DNA of 64,000 nucleotides from CAZWRV01 sp964636325 (GTDB lineage: Bacteria > Verrucomicrobiota > Lentisphaeria > Victivallales > GWF2-50-93), in assembly GCA_964636325.1 (NCBI GenBank), contig CAZWRV010000008.1, forward strand, positions 1 to 64,000. Direction: 5' to 3'. Position 1 is the stretch's first letter. The number at the start of each line of letters is the position of its first letter. The position numbers and the translations under genes were made by a program. The notes under the pieces are model-generated. The model was given only the letters and a program-made list of their open reading frames with translations, was not told the DNA's origin and did not search any database. Positions 28,305-37,034 of this stretch are shown piece by piece.

Positions 28305-28355
28305 AAATGAACGGACGCCGGAAAAACAGCACTTGGTTACCGTGCGCGGTTATTC

Positions 28356-28384
28356 TTGACCGCGACTTGTATATGCTGGTAAAA
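28356..28384 (+). promoter_or_regulatory. Possible promoter for the G1P dehydrogenase gene
   Basis: TTGACC (28356-28361) and GTAAAA (28379-28384) are 17 nt apart, 25 nt before the start codon. The -35 is good and the -10 is poor. Confidence 0.3.
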
Positions 28385-28408
28385 ACACCCGTTCACTGAG
28401 GAACAGCC

Positions 28409-29719
28409 ATGACCAACCATCTCTACGGGGCAACCGTCGCCTGCGAATGCGGCAAGTCGCATGACATCCGCCCTTACGAAGTAGTATACGAAAAAGGGGC
28501 CGCAAAGAAGCTCCCCGCCCTGATTGCGAAGTTCGCAAAGGGACGCAGAGTGCTGGTCCTCATGGACCGCCGCACTCGGGCCGCCGCCGGAGAGCTTGCC
28601 GCGGAAACGCTGCGCTCCGCCGGACTCGACGTCCAGGAGATCACGCTCGCGGACGATCCCCGCTGGCATTCGCCCATATGCGACGACTTGACGCACGTGG
28701 ATCTCAAGCGCCGTGTCTCCAGGGCGGATGCCGTCGTCCCGGTCGGAAGCGGCGTCGTCAACGACCTGGGCAAGTGGATCGCCGCGGATATCTCGGTCCC
28801 CTTCATCCCCTTCGCCACCGCCGCAAGCATGAACGGCTACTCGTCGTTCAATGTCGCCGCCACGGTCAAGGGAATCAAGGTCCTGGTCCAGGGCAGGCCC
28901 GCCCCCGCCATCGCCGCGGATCCGAAAATATTGGCCGCGGCCCCCTTCGAAATGACCGCCGCCGGCCTCGGCGACGTCCTGGCGAAGTCCGCAAGCTCGT
29001 CCGACTGGAAGCTCAACAACGTCCTCTTCGGAGACTACTTCTGCCCGCGCTCCGTCTCGCTCATCGCCGAGATCGAGCCGCTGTATTTCGACAACCCGGA
29101 GGGTGTCAGGAAGCTCAAGGCCGACTCCATGCGCACGCTCTTCGACGCGCTGATACTCACGGGAGTCGCCATGACCATGGCGGGCTCGTCCGCCCCGGCA
29201 TCCGGCGGCGAACACTACATCTCGCACACCCTGGACATGCTCTCGTTCGTGGACGGCCAGCACCACGACCTCCACGGCCGCCAGGTCGGCATCGGCACAA
29301 TCATCTCGTCCGAACTCTACAGGCGCCTGCTCCTAATCGAAAATCCAGAGTTCTCCTGCGCCGATTTCTCCATCGACAAAAAATTCTGGGGCATCCTCGG
29401 ACCGGAGGTGGAAAAGCATTACGGCCTTAAGGTCGGCAATCTCGCGAAAGTCGCAGGCATACTGTCCGTCCGATCCAAATGGGACGAGCTGCGCAGTTCC
29501 GTGAAGCCGCTGCTCCGCAGGCCCGAAAAAATAAAGGAATGCCTCAGGCGGGCGGGCGGCGCATACCTTCCGGAACATATCGGATGCTCGAAGGAAAGGC
29601 TCCTCGGCGCTCTCCTGCACGCCCACGAAATGCGCCCGAGAATAACAATCCTCGACCTCGCAAGAATGACCGGAATCCTGCCGAAAGCAGCGTCGGAAAT
29701 AATCGAATCCCTCGGATAA
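28409..29719 (+). CDS. egsA: sn-Glycerol-1-phosphate dehydrogenase
   Basis: 436 aa. It reduces dihydroxyacetone phosphate to sn-glycerol-1-phosphate, the backbone stereochemistry of archaeal lipids; bacterial homologues (AraM) are known. The iron-containing-alcohol-dehydrogenase fold shows 'VGSGVVNDLGKWIA' (nucleotide-binding loop), 'PFATAASMNGYSS', and metal ligands in 'TAAGLGDVLAKSASS' (Asp), 'SGGEHYISHTLD' and 'HDLHGRQVGIG' (His). GAGG lies 8 nt before the ATG. The protein is slightly longer than archaeal EgsA (~350 aa) because of the C-terminal helical part. No archaeal-type prenyl-ether synthase gene is in the window. Confidence 0.88.
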   Translation: MTNHLYGATVACECGKSHDIRPYEVVYEKGAAKKLPALIAKFAKGRRVLVLMDRRTRAAAGELAAETLRSAGLDVQEITLADDPRWHSPICDDLTHVDLKRRVSRADAVVPVGSGVVNDLGKWIAADISVPFIPFATAASMNGYSSFNVAATVKGIKVLVQGRPAPAIAADPKILAAAPFEMTAAGLGDVLAKSASSSDWKLNNVLFGDYFCPRSVSLIAEIEPLYFDNPEGVRKLKADSMRTLFDALILTGVAMTMAGSSAPASGGEHYISHTLDMLSFVDGQHHDLHGRQVGIGTIISSELYRRLLLIENPEFSCADFSIDKKFWGILGPEVEKHYGLKVGNLAKVAGILSVRSKWDELRSSVKPLLRRPEKIKECLRRAGGAYLPEHIGCSKERLLGALLHAHEMRPRITILDLARMTGILPKAASEIIESLG

Positions 29720-29720
29720 G

Positions 29721-30950
29721 TCATCCTCTTGTATTTTTATACGCTTCCATCGCCGAGGGGAAGGGCGCGAGCGCTCGCTCGAATATCCCCAGCGAATAGG
29801 CTATGGCGATCCCGTAGTTGGTGATCGGCACTCCGGCCTTGCGGCATTTCATGATCCTGGACAGGAGGCCGCGCCTGTTGAAGGTGCATGAGCCGCAATG
29901 AATCACGAGCTTGTATCCGGCAAGCTCTTCCGGGAAATCGAGGCCCTGGATGTGCGTGAACTCAAGCTTTCCCCCGACGTATTGCGTAAGCCAGCGCGGA
30001 ATCTTCACCTGCCCGATGTCCTCGCCGATCGGATGGTGCGAGCAAGCTTCGGCGACCAGAACCTTGTCCCCGGGACGCAGCCTGTCGATGGCCAGCGCGC
30101 CCTCCACGAAAGTCTCAAGGTCGCCCTTCAGCCTCGCGAACAGGATCGAGAACGACGTGAGCGGAATCTCCGGCGGGGTGTCGCCCGCCACCTTGAGGAA
30201 GCCCTGCGAGTCGGTGACCACCAGCGCCGGCGGCTTCGTCAGCCGTTCCAGCGCCCTGCGAAGTTCGCGCTCCTTCACCACCATGCAGATAGAATCGTTG
30301 TCCAGCAGGTCCCTGATCGTCTGCACCTGCGGCAGGATGAGCCGCCCCTTCGGCGCCTCAAGATCAATCGGCATCACGAGCACCGCCACCTCGCCCGGCG
30401 GAACCAGATCGCCTGCGATCGAGCCCGGCCCCAGATAATCCTCGGGTACGATCCCGATCAGAATCTCGCGGAATTCGGCGACTCCCCTGCCCTGCGGCGC
30501 CACGGCGATCACGTGCGGAATCTTTTCGCCGTCAAGAAATCTGAGCAGCTCATCCCCCGGGCCTGCGACATCCGACTTGTTCAGCACGGCGATGATGGGA
30601 ATCTTGCGGCCCTGGAATTCTCTGACGAGCGCATCCTCGAAGTCGCCCCACTGCGACGCCTCCGCCACTATCACCGCCACGTCTGTCCGGTCGAAGACCT
30701 TCTTCGTCTTCTGCACGCGCAGCTCGCCCAGCGCTCCGACGTCGTCTATGCCCGCCGTGTCGATGAAAAGCACCGGCCCGACCGGAAGAAGCTCCATCGG
30801 CTTCTCGACCGGATCGGTAGTCGTACCCGCCGTGTCTGACACGATCGAGACCTGCTGCCTCGTCAGGGCGTTGAGAAACGAGGACTTCCCGACGTTCCGC
30901 CGTCCGAAAATCCCGATGTGAAGACGCATCCCTTTGGGTGTGTTGAGCAT
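29721..30950 (-). CDS. hydF: [FeFe]-hydrogenase H-cluster maturation GTPase HydF
   Basis: 409 aa. HydF is the scaffold on which the 2Fe subcluster is assembled before transfer to the hydrogenase. The N-terminal Era-like GTPase has G1 'GRRNVGKS' (16-23), 'TAGTTTDPVEK' (G2) and 'DTAGIDD' (G3), with an 'NKSD' G4. The C-terminal cluster-binding part has 'CSHHPIGEDIG' and 'IHCGSCTFNR', matching the family CxH...CxxC motif. AAGGGG lies 11 nt before the first ATG; an in-frame ATG at 30929 is possible. hydE, hydG and the hydrogenase are not in the window. aspA lies just upstream. Confidence 0.94.
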   Translation of the reverse strand: MLNTPKGMRLHIGIFGRRNVGKSSFLNALTRQQVSIVSDTAGTTTDPVEKPMELLPVGPVLFIDTAGIDDVGALGELRVQKTKKVFDRTDVAVIVAEASQWGDFEDALVREFQGRKIPIIAVLNKSDVAGPGDELLRFLDGEKIPHVIAVAPQGRGVAEFREILIGIVPEDYLGPGSIAGDLVPPGEVAVLVMPIDLEAPKGRLILPQVQTIRDLLDNDSICMVVKERELRRALERLTKPPALVVTDSQGFLKVAGDTPPEIPLTSFSILFARLKGDLETFVEGALAIDRLRPGDKVLVAEACSHHPIGEDIGQVKIPRWLTQYVGGKLEFTHIQGLDFPEELAGYKLVIHCGSCTFNRRGLLSRIMKCRKAGVPITNYGIAIAYSLGIFERALAPFPSAMEAYKNTRG

Positions 30951-30973
30951 GAAAAAACAAACCCCTTATATGT

Positions 30974-31026
30974 TGTAGCCGCCTCATCGCATGAGGCGGG
31001 CCACGGCTCACAAAGCCGTGGCTACA
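30974..31026. repeat. Twin-hairpin palindromic element between aspA and hydF
   Basis: TGTAGCC (30974-30980) and GGCTACA (31020-31026) bound two hairpins: CCGCCTCAT-CGC-ATGAGGCGG (30979-30999) and GCCACGGCT-5 nt-AGCCGTGGC (31000-31022), each with a perfect 9-bp stem. The three-way-junction design recalls REP-like dispersed elements. It could also modulate aspA-hydF readthrough. Confidence 0.65.
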
Positions 31027-31050
31027 TCATCAATGCTGCCCTGGCTACCC

Positions 31051-32445
31051 TCACCCGCTCCCAAGACGCATCACCGCCTCCGGCGAGACCAGCCCGTCGA
31101 ATTCCTGCTCCGAAAGAAGGCCGAGTTCCGCCGCGGACTCCCTAAGCGTCTTGCCTGACAATTTTGCGGAGTTCGCAATTTTCTGCGCGTCCTCGTAGCC
31201 GACTCTGCCGACTAGGGCGGTGACTGTCGCAGTGGAGTTCTCGACGTGCCGCCTGCACGCGGCCTCGTTGACCTTCAAGCCCTCCACGCAGAACTCCCTG
31301 AGTATCCCGCATGAGCTGGAGAGAAGGTCTATCGTCCCAAGCAGGTTGTCCGCGACCAGCGGCAGGAACGCATTAAGCTCCAAACTGCCCATCGAGCAGG
31401 CCATCGTGAGCGACATGTCCTTTGCGAAAACTTCGAGCGCCGCCTGCGAGACAGCCTCGGGAATCACCGGGTTAACCTTGCCGGGCATGATGCTCGAGCC
31501 CGCCTGCCGCGCCGGAAGAACCAATTCCCCGAATCCCGCGTCCGGCCCCGACGACATCAGCCGCAGATCCGATGAGACCTTCAGCAGGTTCGACGCGCAC
31601 GCTTTCAAGATACCGGAGACTTCCACGAACGCGTCCGTGTTCTGCGTCGCCTCGACAAGGTTCTCGGCGCGCGAGAGCCCGATGCCGGTGATCTTCTTCA
31701 GATTTTCCACGACCTTGAAGATGTATTTCCTCGGAGCCGCAAGCCCCGTACCGATCGCGGTCCCGCCGAGGTTCACTACTCGCAGACGCTCCTCGCACTT
31801 GAAGACCCGCCAGCGGTCGCGGCCGAACGCCTCGGCGTATGCGGACATCGTGCGGCCCATCGTGGTGAGGACCGCATCCTGCATCTCGGTCCTGCCGACC
31901 TTCACGACATGGGCGAACTCCTTCTCCTTCCTCTGGAACGCCTCCAGCAACGCGACGAGTTCGCGCTCAAGACTCCTGACGCCGTAGACCGCAGCAACCT
32001 TAAGCGCGGTCGGATACGTGTCGTTGGTCGACTGATGGAGATTGATGTGTCCGAGCGGGCTTACAGCCTCATAGTCTCCCGGCTTTTTGCCGAGAAGCTG
32101 CAGCGTCCTGTTCGCGAGCACCTCGTTGACGTTCATGTTCGTCGAAGTGCCGGCGCCGCCCTGAAGCGCGTCCACGACGATATGCGCGTCGAGTTCGCCG
32201 CGTATCATCTCGCGGCAGGCGTCTCCAATTTGCGTGAACAACGCCTCATCGATAAAGCCCAGCTCGAAGTTCGTCTGCGCGCAGGCCAGCTTCACCGCGC
32301 CGAACGCATGGATGAGCGCCGGATTCACCGGACGCTTCGCAAGCGGGAAGTTCTCCGCGGCCCTAGCAGAATGGATGCCGTAGAGAGCGTCCGCCGGAAG
32401 CCGCAGCTCCCCGAGCATGTCCTTCTCTGTCCTGATTTCCGACAT
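31051..32445 (-). CDS. aspA: Aspartate ammonia-lyase
   Basis: 464 aa, full length. Catalyses L-aspartate to fumarate plus ammonia. The fumarase/aspartase signature 'GSSIMPGKVNP' carries the catalytic flexible SS loop; 'GGAGTSTNMNVNEV' and 'HINLHQSTNDTYPTA' form the rest of the composite active site, and 'VGRTEMQDA' is the TxxQDA-like block of the family (here EMQDA). The next gene on the strand is hydF, 100 bp away across a palindromic element. Aspartase genes often sit with hydEFG genes in anaerobes, where ammonia could feed the azadithiolate bridge (inference). Confidence 0.92.
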   Translation of the reverse strand: MSEIRTEKDMLGELRLPADALYGIHSARAAENFPLAKRPVNPALIHAFGAVKLACAQTNFELGFIDEALFTQIGDACREMIRGELDAHIVVDALQGGAGTSTNMNVNEVLANRTLQLLGKKPGDYEAVSPLGHINLHQSTNDTYPTALKVAAVYGVRSLERELVALLEAFQRKEKEFAHVVKVGRTEMQDAVLTTMGRTMSAYAEAFGRDRWRVFKCEERLRVVNLGGTAIGTGLAAPRKYIFKVVENLKKITGIGLSRAENLVEATQNTDAFVEVSGILKACASNLLKVSSDLRLMSSGPDAGFGELVLPARQAGSSIMPGKVNPVIPEAVSQAALEVFAKDMSLTMACSMGSLELNAFLPLVADNLLGTIDLLSSSCGILREFCVEGLKVNEAACRRHVENSTATVTALVGRVGYEDAQKIANSAKLSGKTLRESAAELGLLSEQEFDGLVSPEAVMRLGSG

Positions 32446-32826
32446 GTTTTGGTATTCTGATTATCCGGACTCTTGATTAATACCCGTGGATACGAATCCT
32501 TACTACAAATATAACATCTCCGCATCATAAAAACATTTGACGATTCAAATCTAATAAATCTTCATTCCGTTCGTCATATCCTATGGAAGCCAGTGGTTGA
32601 TGACGGCGGGCATAGGGTTGGCAAAGCATGTTCCTTTGCCGGATCCACGCCTGAGGGGGAAATGCAAAATCCTTGAATTGAATGGCCATTTTCAGTTCGA
32701 AGAAGTATTTTATCACTGTGCATAGACTTGAATAAACGGTTTTGCATTTTTCTCAGGTAAATATTTGCTGGAGGAACATGGTTCCGCAAATATTTACATG
32801 GAAAGGCATCCTTGGAAAAGGGACCG
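32446..32826. promoter_or_regulatory. Divergent intergenic region upstream of the sigma factor
   Basis: 381 bp between aspA (minus) and the sigma gene (plus), AT-richer than the coding DNA. It holds the palindrome at 32758-32798. I found no convincing sigma-70 promoter for either gene and no coding signal. Confidence 0.4.
32758..32798. promoter_or_regulatory. Large perfect palindrome in the sigma-factor leader
   Basis: GTAAATATTTGC (32758-32769) is perfectly complementary to GCAAATATTTAC (32787-32798). Inside, GGAAC (32774-32778) pairs with GTTCC (32782-32786) around ATG, leaving a 4-nt bulge. It ends 28 nt before the sigma start codon. GGAAC is also the typical ECF -35 core. It may be an operator, a leader hairpin, or a dispersed palindrome. 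Confidence 0.55.
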
Positions 32827-33348
32827 ATGACAGAAATAACCGCATTGATCAGGGAGCATGAGGCTCCGCTGATACGGTATGCCACCCGGATCCTCAAGGA
32901 CCATCAGGCCGCCTTGGACGCCGTCCAGGAGACCTTCATCAAGCTCGTGCGAATTTCGCAGGAGGGCCGCCGGGACAGCCTCGAAAACATCAAGTCCTGG
33001 CTCTACAAGGTCACCCGCAACCACTGCTTCGATGAACTCAAGTCGGGAAAACGCAAGTTCGAGGTCCAGACAGACCTCGGAACCCTGCCGGAAAGTATCG
33101 CGGCGGACAAGATTGACGCCCCCGACAGCGCCGCCGAAAAGGAAGACGCGATGATGAAGATCAGGGAAATCATGAACCAGCTCAAGCCCGTCGAGAAGGA
33201 GGTCATCGTCCTCAAGCTCGAACACGGCAAGAGCTACAAGGAGATCGCCGACATCACAAAGCTCACCGTCGGCAACGTGGGATTCATCCTCCACCACGCC
33301 CTGAGAAAGGTGAAGGAGGGGATGGCCAGACAGGAGTCACTGACATGA
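32827..33348 (+). CDS. ECF-type RNA polymerase sigma factor
   Basis: 173 aa from ATG 32827; a TTG at 32812 is an alternative. Region 2 is 'RYATRILKDHQAALDAVQETFIKLVR' with 'SWLYKVTRNHCFDELKSGKR' (2.3-2.4), and region 4 is 'LKPVEKEVIVLKLEHGKSYKEIADITKLTVGNV' followed by 'HHALRKVKEGM'. There is no sigma region 1 or 3. The stop codon overlaps the start of the next gene (ATGA, 33345-33348), which encodes a zinc-finger anti-sigma domain, so this is a translationally coupled sigma/anti-sigma pair. It probably autoregulates its own operon; the target regulon is unknown. Confidence 0.93.
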   Translation: MTEITALIREHEAPLIRYATRILKDHQAALDAVQETFIKLVRISQEGRRDSLENIKSWLYKVTRNHCFDELKSGKRKFEVQTDLGTLPESIAADKIDAPDSAAEKEDAMMKIREIMNQLKPVEKEVIVLKLEHGKSYKEIADITKLTVGNVGFILHHALRKVKEGMARQESLT

Positions 33349-36300
33349 CCTGCGAAAAATTCCAGATTATGATAACCGACCTCCTCGCGGGCGAGCTGGC
33401 CGAGAAGGACAAGGCCATCCTCGACGCACACCTCGCCGAATGCGAGAACTGCCGCAAGGAACTCGACGAGTTCCGGAGCACCTGGCAGATGGCCGAATCC
33501 GCGCTAAAAACCGAAACGGCTCCCCCTGCTCTCAAGCCCGAACACTACGAGAAAATACACGACGCCATAAACAACCCGGTCAAAAAGAAATTCCTCAGAT
33601 TTCCGAAAATCCCGGCCATCCCGATGAAGTTCTCCGTCATGGAGACCGCGGCGTCATTCGTGTTCGTGATAGTGTTGGTGGTTGTACTTCTGCCCATGCT
33701 GAGTGAAACCAGGGGGAAGGCCCGAAGAATAAATGCTACAAACAGCTTGAAACAAACTGGCCTTGCCATAAAAATGCAATCAAAGGATTATTCCGATAGG
33801 TTTCCAGAGGAATCGAAAGGTGGTTCGAAAGGTTTCGAAATGCTGAAAGAAGGCGGCTATCTTGAAGATGCAAAAATATATACTGCACCTTCAACGGTCG
33901 ATGACATCGCCGCCCCACCCTCAAAACCCGCCCAGGAACAATTCCGCCGCCAGGTCGCCCAGAACCAGTTGCAGGACGATGAGGGCGGTATTGCCGGTGA
34001 CGACCGGACAGGAAACATCGGCACTGATGCTGAGCTAGCCCAAGGTTATAATTTTGCCGCTTGGAAGAATGATTCCGCGAAATCCGCACCGGCAGAGAGA
34101 CAGCCCCAAGACATTAAAAAAGCCGAACGGGCCGAACGGACCAAATATAAAATAGCAATGAACACACCGGCGCCGTCTGCTGCTCCGGCGACGCCGCCTC
34201 CGGCCGCGAAAGCGCCCGCCGGACCTCCCGCACCTGCCGCCGCCGCGCAGCCCATGAAGGACGGCTATGACGCCAACCGCGCCGCCGACAAGTCCGAAAG
34301 CCGAGCCAATTTCAAGCAGGATGCCGCCAAGTCTAATGTCGCCTCTGACGAAAAAGCGCAGACCCTTGCGCTTGGCAAGGAAAAGGCCGCAAGCGAAAAG
34401 ACGCGCGATTTAGGTGAGGCAAAGGAAATGGAAACTTCCAGCGGGACAGCCTCGGAAGTCAAGATTTTCGGAATGCGCAGTGGATCGGGAGGGAAAAGAG
34501 AAGAGAGCAAGGCTCAGCCCCAGGCCGCAAGAAAACTCGACTCAGTGCAAAAAAGGTTAGAAGAAGTCGCAGACGCTCAGGAAGCCGCCGACACCGATTC
34601 CTCCGTCAATGAGGTTGTCGCGCAAATCGCAGAAGCAACCGATGGCGCACCTGCCGATCTGGCAAAGGCCAGGGCCGAAAAGAAAGCAGCAAAGGGTGAT
34701 AAGGCTGGCTGGCCGGGCGGAATGCCCGGCAAAGGCGGCGCCGCCGCCCCGTCCGCCGCAGGGTCAAAGCCGGAATACGCAGCAGCAGCTCCCGCAAAAC
34801 CAGACTCATCAAAACTCGGCGCCATACAGACCGGAGAAAAGAAGAAAGAAGCCGCCGCCAGAGGTAGAGTTGCTGAAGACAAGTTTGCCGAAGAGGGCGA
34901 AGCGGATGCACTAGTTATTGCAAAAAATGAGAAGGAACAGGCAAAGTGTCCGCCGCCTCAGCCCAAGGTTTCGAAGTCCTACACCTTGGATCTCAAGCTC
35001 TGGGATTTGACGGACGAGGCGACGGCGCGGGAGTTCCTGAAGCGCAGGGGTGCGAAGTTCGCAAGTTCCGCCGAGATTATCATCGACAAGGGTGCGAACA
35101 CGATCACGGTCATGGACGTCGAGTCCGTGCTCGGCGAGGCGGACGGCATCTTCGAAGAGCTGCGCAGGACCGAGGAGCAGATGAGGGAGAACAAGAACGG
35201 GCTGCCTTTCCTCGACCCGAGGCAAAAGCCGTTCTCGACGTTCTCGATCGATGTGGACACTGCGTCCTACACGATGGCCAGGAAGCAGCTCAGGCAGGGG
35301 ATCAAGCCCGAGCCGGAGTCGGTCCGGCCGGAAGAGTTCATCAACTACTTCGACTACCACTACAAGAACCCGAAAAGCGCGATCTTCGCAGTTTATCTGA
35401 CTGCGGCGACCTCGCCGTTCCGCCCGGAGCACAGCCTGCTCCAGATTGGCGTCCAGGCGATGCGCATCGGAACCGAGGAAGGCCGGGGGACCAACCTGAC
35501 GATCTTGCTCGACGCAAGTGGCTCGATGGCGCGGTCGGGGAGGCTGGACCTCATCAAGCGGACGCTGCCGAGGCTTTTCGAACAGCTCGGCGACAACGGA
35601 AGGATCACGCTCATCGCCTGCCGCGAAACTCCGGAAGTCCTCGCATACAACGTTCCCGCCGCGCAGAAGGAGTCGCTGCTGCCGGTGCTGCTTACGCTGC
35701 GGCCGTTGGGCATCGCGGACATCGAGGCGGGGCTTGTCAACGCATACCAGCATGCTGTGAACACGTTTGTTTCCGGCGCGTCGAACAGGGTCGTGCTCAT
35801 CACCGATGGAATCTCGAACCTCGGCTCGCACTCCGCGGAGCACGTCCTCAGCGAGGTCGAGAACTACCGCAAGATCGGCGTCACAAACACCGTGGTGGCG
35901 GTCGGCGGCGACGGCGACGACAAGTTTCTCGAGGGCATCGCCAACAAGGGCGACGGCAACTACGTTTATATCGAGACCGACGAGGACGCCGAGAAGCTCT
36001 TCGTCGACGAGTTCACCGCCAGGTTCCACGAGATCGCGAGAAACGTGAAGATACAGGTCGAGTTCAGGCCGGACTTCGTGGCGGCATACCGCCAGATCGG
36101 CTACCAGAACAGGCAGCTAAGCAAGGCGGACTTCCGGAACGACAAGGTTGACGCGGGCGAGGTCGGCGCGGGCCAGTCAGTGACCGCCCTCTATGAGATG
36201 AAGCTCAACAACGCCAGGATAATGCGAAGGTCCGGAGCCCAGGACCTCATAGCCCCGGAAGTCATCGCGGTCGTACGCATCCGCTACCAGCGCGTCGACA

Positions 36301-36551
36301 CCATGGAGATCGAGGAGAAGGAGTTCTTCCTCGACGCCGCGGACATAAGGCCGGACGCCGAAGCCGCGGGCGACGAGTTCATGCTCGCGGCGTCGGTCGC
36401 GGAGTTCGCGGAATTCCTCAGGTTCCCGGACGTCCCAGGGATCGCCAACCCCGGCTTGATCAGGGACAGAATGAACGGCCTCCTCTCCGGAAACTACAGG
36501 AGGGATGCGAGAGTCGCGGAACTGTACCAGCTGATTGGCATGGTCAAGTAA
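33345..36551 (+). CDS. Anti-sigma zinc finger fused to TM, pseudopilin-like segment and YfbK-type vWA domain
   Basis: 1068 aa. Residues 1-45 form a ZAS anti-sigma finger (Cys3, then H29xxxC33xxC36). A single TM helix spans about 101-119. Residues 121-160 ('ARRINATNSLKQTGLAIKMQ', 'DYSDRFP') look like the start of a PVC pseudopilin/DUF1559 protein. A ~450-residue Ala/Pro/Lys-rich, low-complexity linker follows. From ~residue 628 comes a YfbK-like N-terminal domain ('FSTFSIDVDTASYTMARKQL', 'RPEEFINYFDYHY'), then a vWA domain with MIDAS 'DASGS' (about 723-727), and a DUF3520-like C-terminus. Topology puts the finger in the cytoplasm and vWA outside. A signal-transducing role is inferred. Confidence 0.88.
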   Translation: MTCEKFQIMITDLLAGELAEKDKAILDAHLAECENCRKELDEFRSTWQMAESALKTETAPPALKPEHYEKIHDAINNPVKKKFLRFPKIPAIPMKFSVMETAASFVFVIVLVVVLLPMLSETRGKARRINATNSLKQTGLAIKMQSKDYSDRFPEESKGGSKGFEMLKEGGYLEDAKIYTAPSTVDDIAAPPSKPAQEQFRRQVAQNQLQDDEGGIAGDDRTGNIGTDAELAQGYNFAAWKNDSAKSAPAERQPQDIKKAERAERTKYKIAMNTPAPSAAPATPPPAAKAPAGPPAPAAAAQPMKDGYDANRAADKSESRANFKQDAAKSNVASDEKAQTLALGKEKAASEKTRDLGEAKEMETSSGTASEVKIFGMRSGSGGKREESKAQPQAARKLDSVQKRLEEVADAQEAADTDSSVNEVVAQIAEATDGAPADLAKARAEKKAAKGDKAGWPGGMPGKGGAAAPSAAGSKPEYAAAAPAKPDSSKLGAIQTGEKKKEAAARGRVAEDKFAEEGEADALVIAKNEKEQAKCPPPQPKVSKSYTLDLKLWDLTDEATAREFLKRRGAKFASSAEIIIDKGANTITVMDVESVLGEADGIFEELRRTEEQMRENKNGLPFLDPRQKPFSTFSIDVDTASYTMARKQLRQGIKPEPESVRPEEFINYFDYHYKNPKSAIFAVYLTAATSPFRPEHSLLQIGVQAMRIGTEEGRGTNLTILLDASGSMARSGRLDLIKRTLPRLFEQLGDNGRITLIACRETPEVLAYNVPAAQKESLLPVLLTLRPLGIADIEAGLVNAYQHAVNTFVSGASNRVVLITDGISNLGSHSAEHVLSEVENYRKIGVTNTVVAVGGDGDDKFLEGIANKGDGNYVYIETDEDAEKLFVDEFTARFHEIARNVKIQVEFRPDFVAAYRQIGYQNRQLSKADFRNDKVDAGEVGAGQSVTALYEMKLNNARIMRRSGAQDLIAPEVIAVVRIRYQRVDTMEIEEKEFFLDAADIRPDAEAAGDEFMLAASVAEFAEFLRFPDVPGIANPGLIRDRMNGLLSGNYRRDARVAELYQLIGMVK

Positions 36552-36649
36552 ATTCCAATAATCAAATTCCAACCGTCCAAATAAATTTCAAATCTCAATA
36601 TTCAATATCCAAAAATCAAGCATCATATCCAAATCACGAGGATGTCATA

Positions 36650-37003
36650 ATGAGCGATGAGCATAAGCGCTTCAATTTGGAGGAGAGAACTTTCAATTTC
36701 GCGAGAGATATACGTGCTTTCGTGAGGAAACTTCCTAGGACGATTTCCAATCTCGAAGATGTTAAGCAACTTATAAAATCTTCCGGTTCTGTTGCGGCGA
36801 ATTATATCGAGGCCAATGAAGCTCTTAGCAACAAGGACTTCCATTTAAGGATCAAAATATCCAGGAAGGAAGCTAAGGAAAGTATCCTTTGGTTAAGGTT
36901 GCTTTACATAGACAAGAATCAGCTCGAGAATGATAGGTCCAAATTAATCCAGGAAGCCTCCGAGCTCAAGTTGATCTTTTCTTCCATATTAAACAAAAAA
37001 TAG
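36650..37003 (+). CDS. Four-helix bundle protein (23S rRNA IVP / Avd family)
   Basis: 117 aa, lysine-rich, all-helical, full length for the TIGR02436 family. Diagnostic stretches are 'FNLEERTFNFARDIRAFVRK', 'QLIKSSGSVAANYIEANEA' and 'DFHLRIKISRKEAKESILWL'. The family forms pentameric four-helix bundles, and relatives act as Avd in diversity-generating retroelements; most members have no known role. GAGG lies 8 nt before the ATG. GC content is visibly lower than in flanking genes, consistent with a mobile passenger. Confidence 0.88.
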   Translation: MSDEHKRFNLEERTFNFARDIRAFVRKLPRTISNLEDVKQLIKSSGSVAANYIEANEALSNKDFHLRIKISRKEAKESILWLRLLYIDKNQLENDRSKLIQEASELKLIFSSILNKK

Positions 37004-37034
37004 TTTGGATTTTAATTATTGGATTTTGGAATTT

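Noticed and set aside
36650..37003. Diversity-generating retroelement (Avd-like protein)
   Set aside because: No reverse transcriptase or template/variable repeat pair was found nearby.
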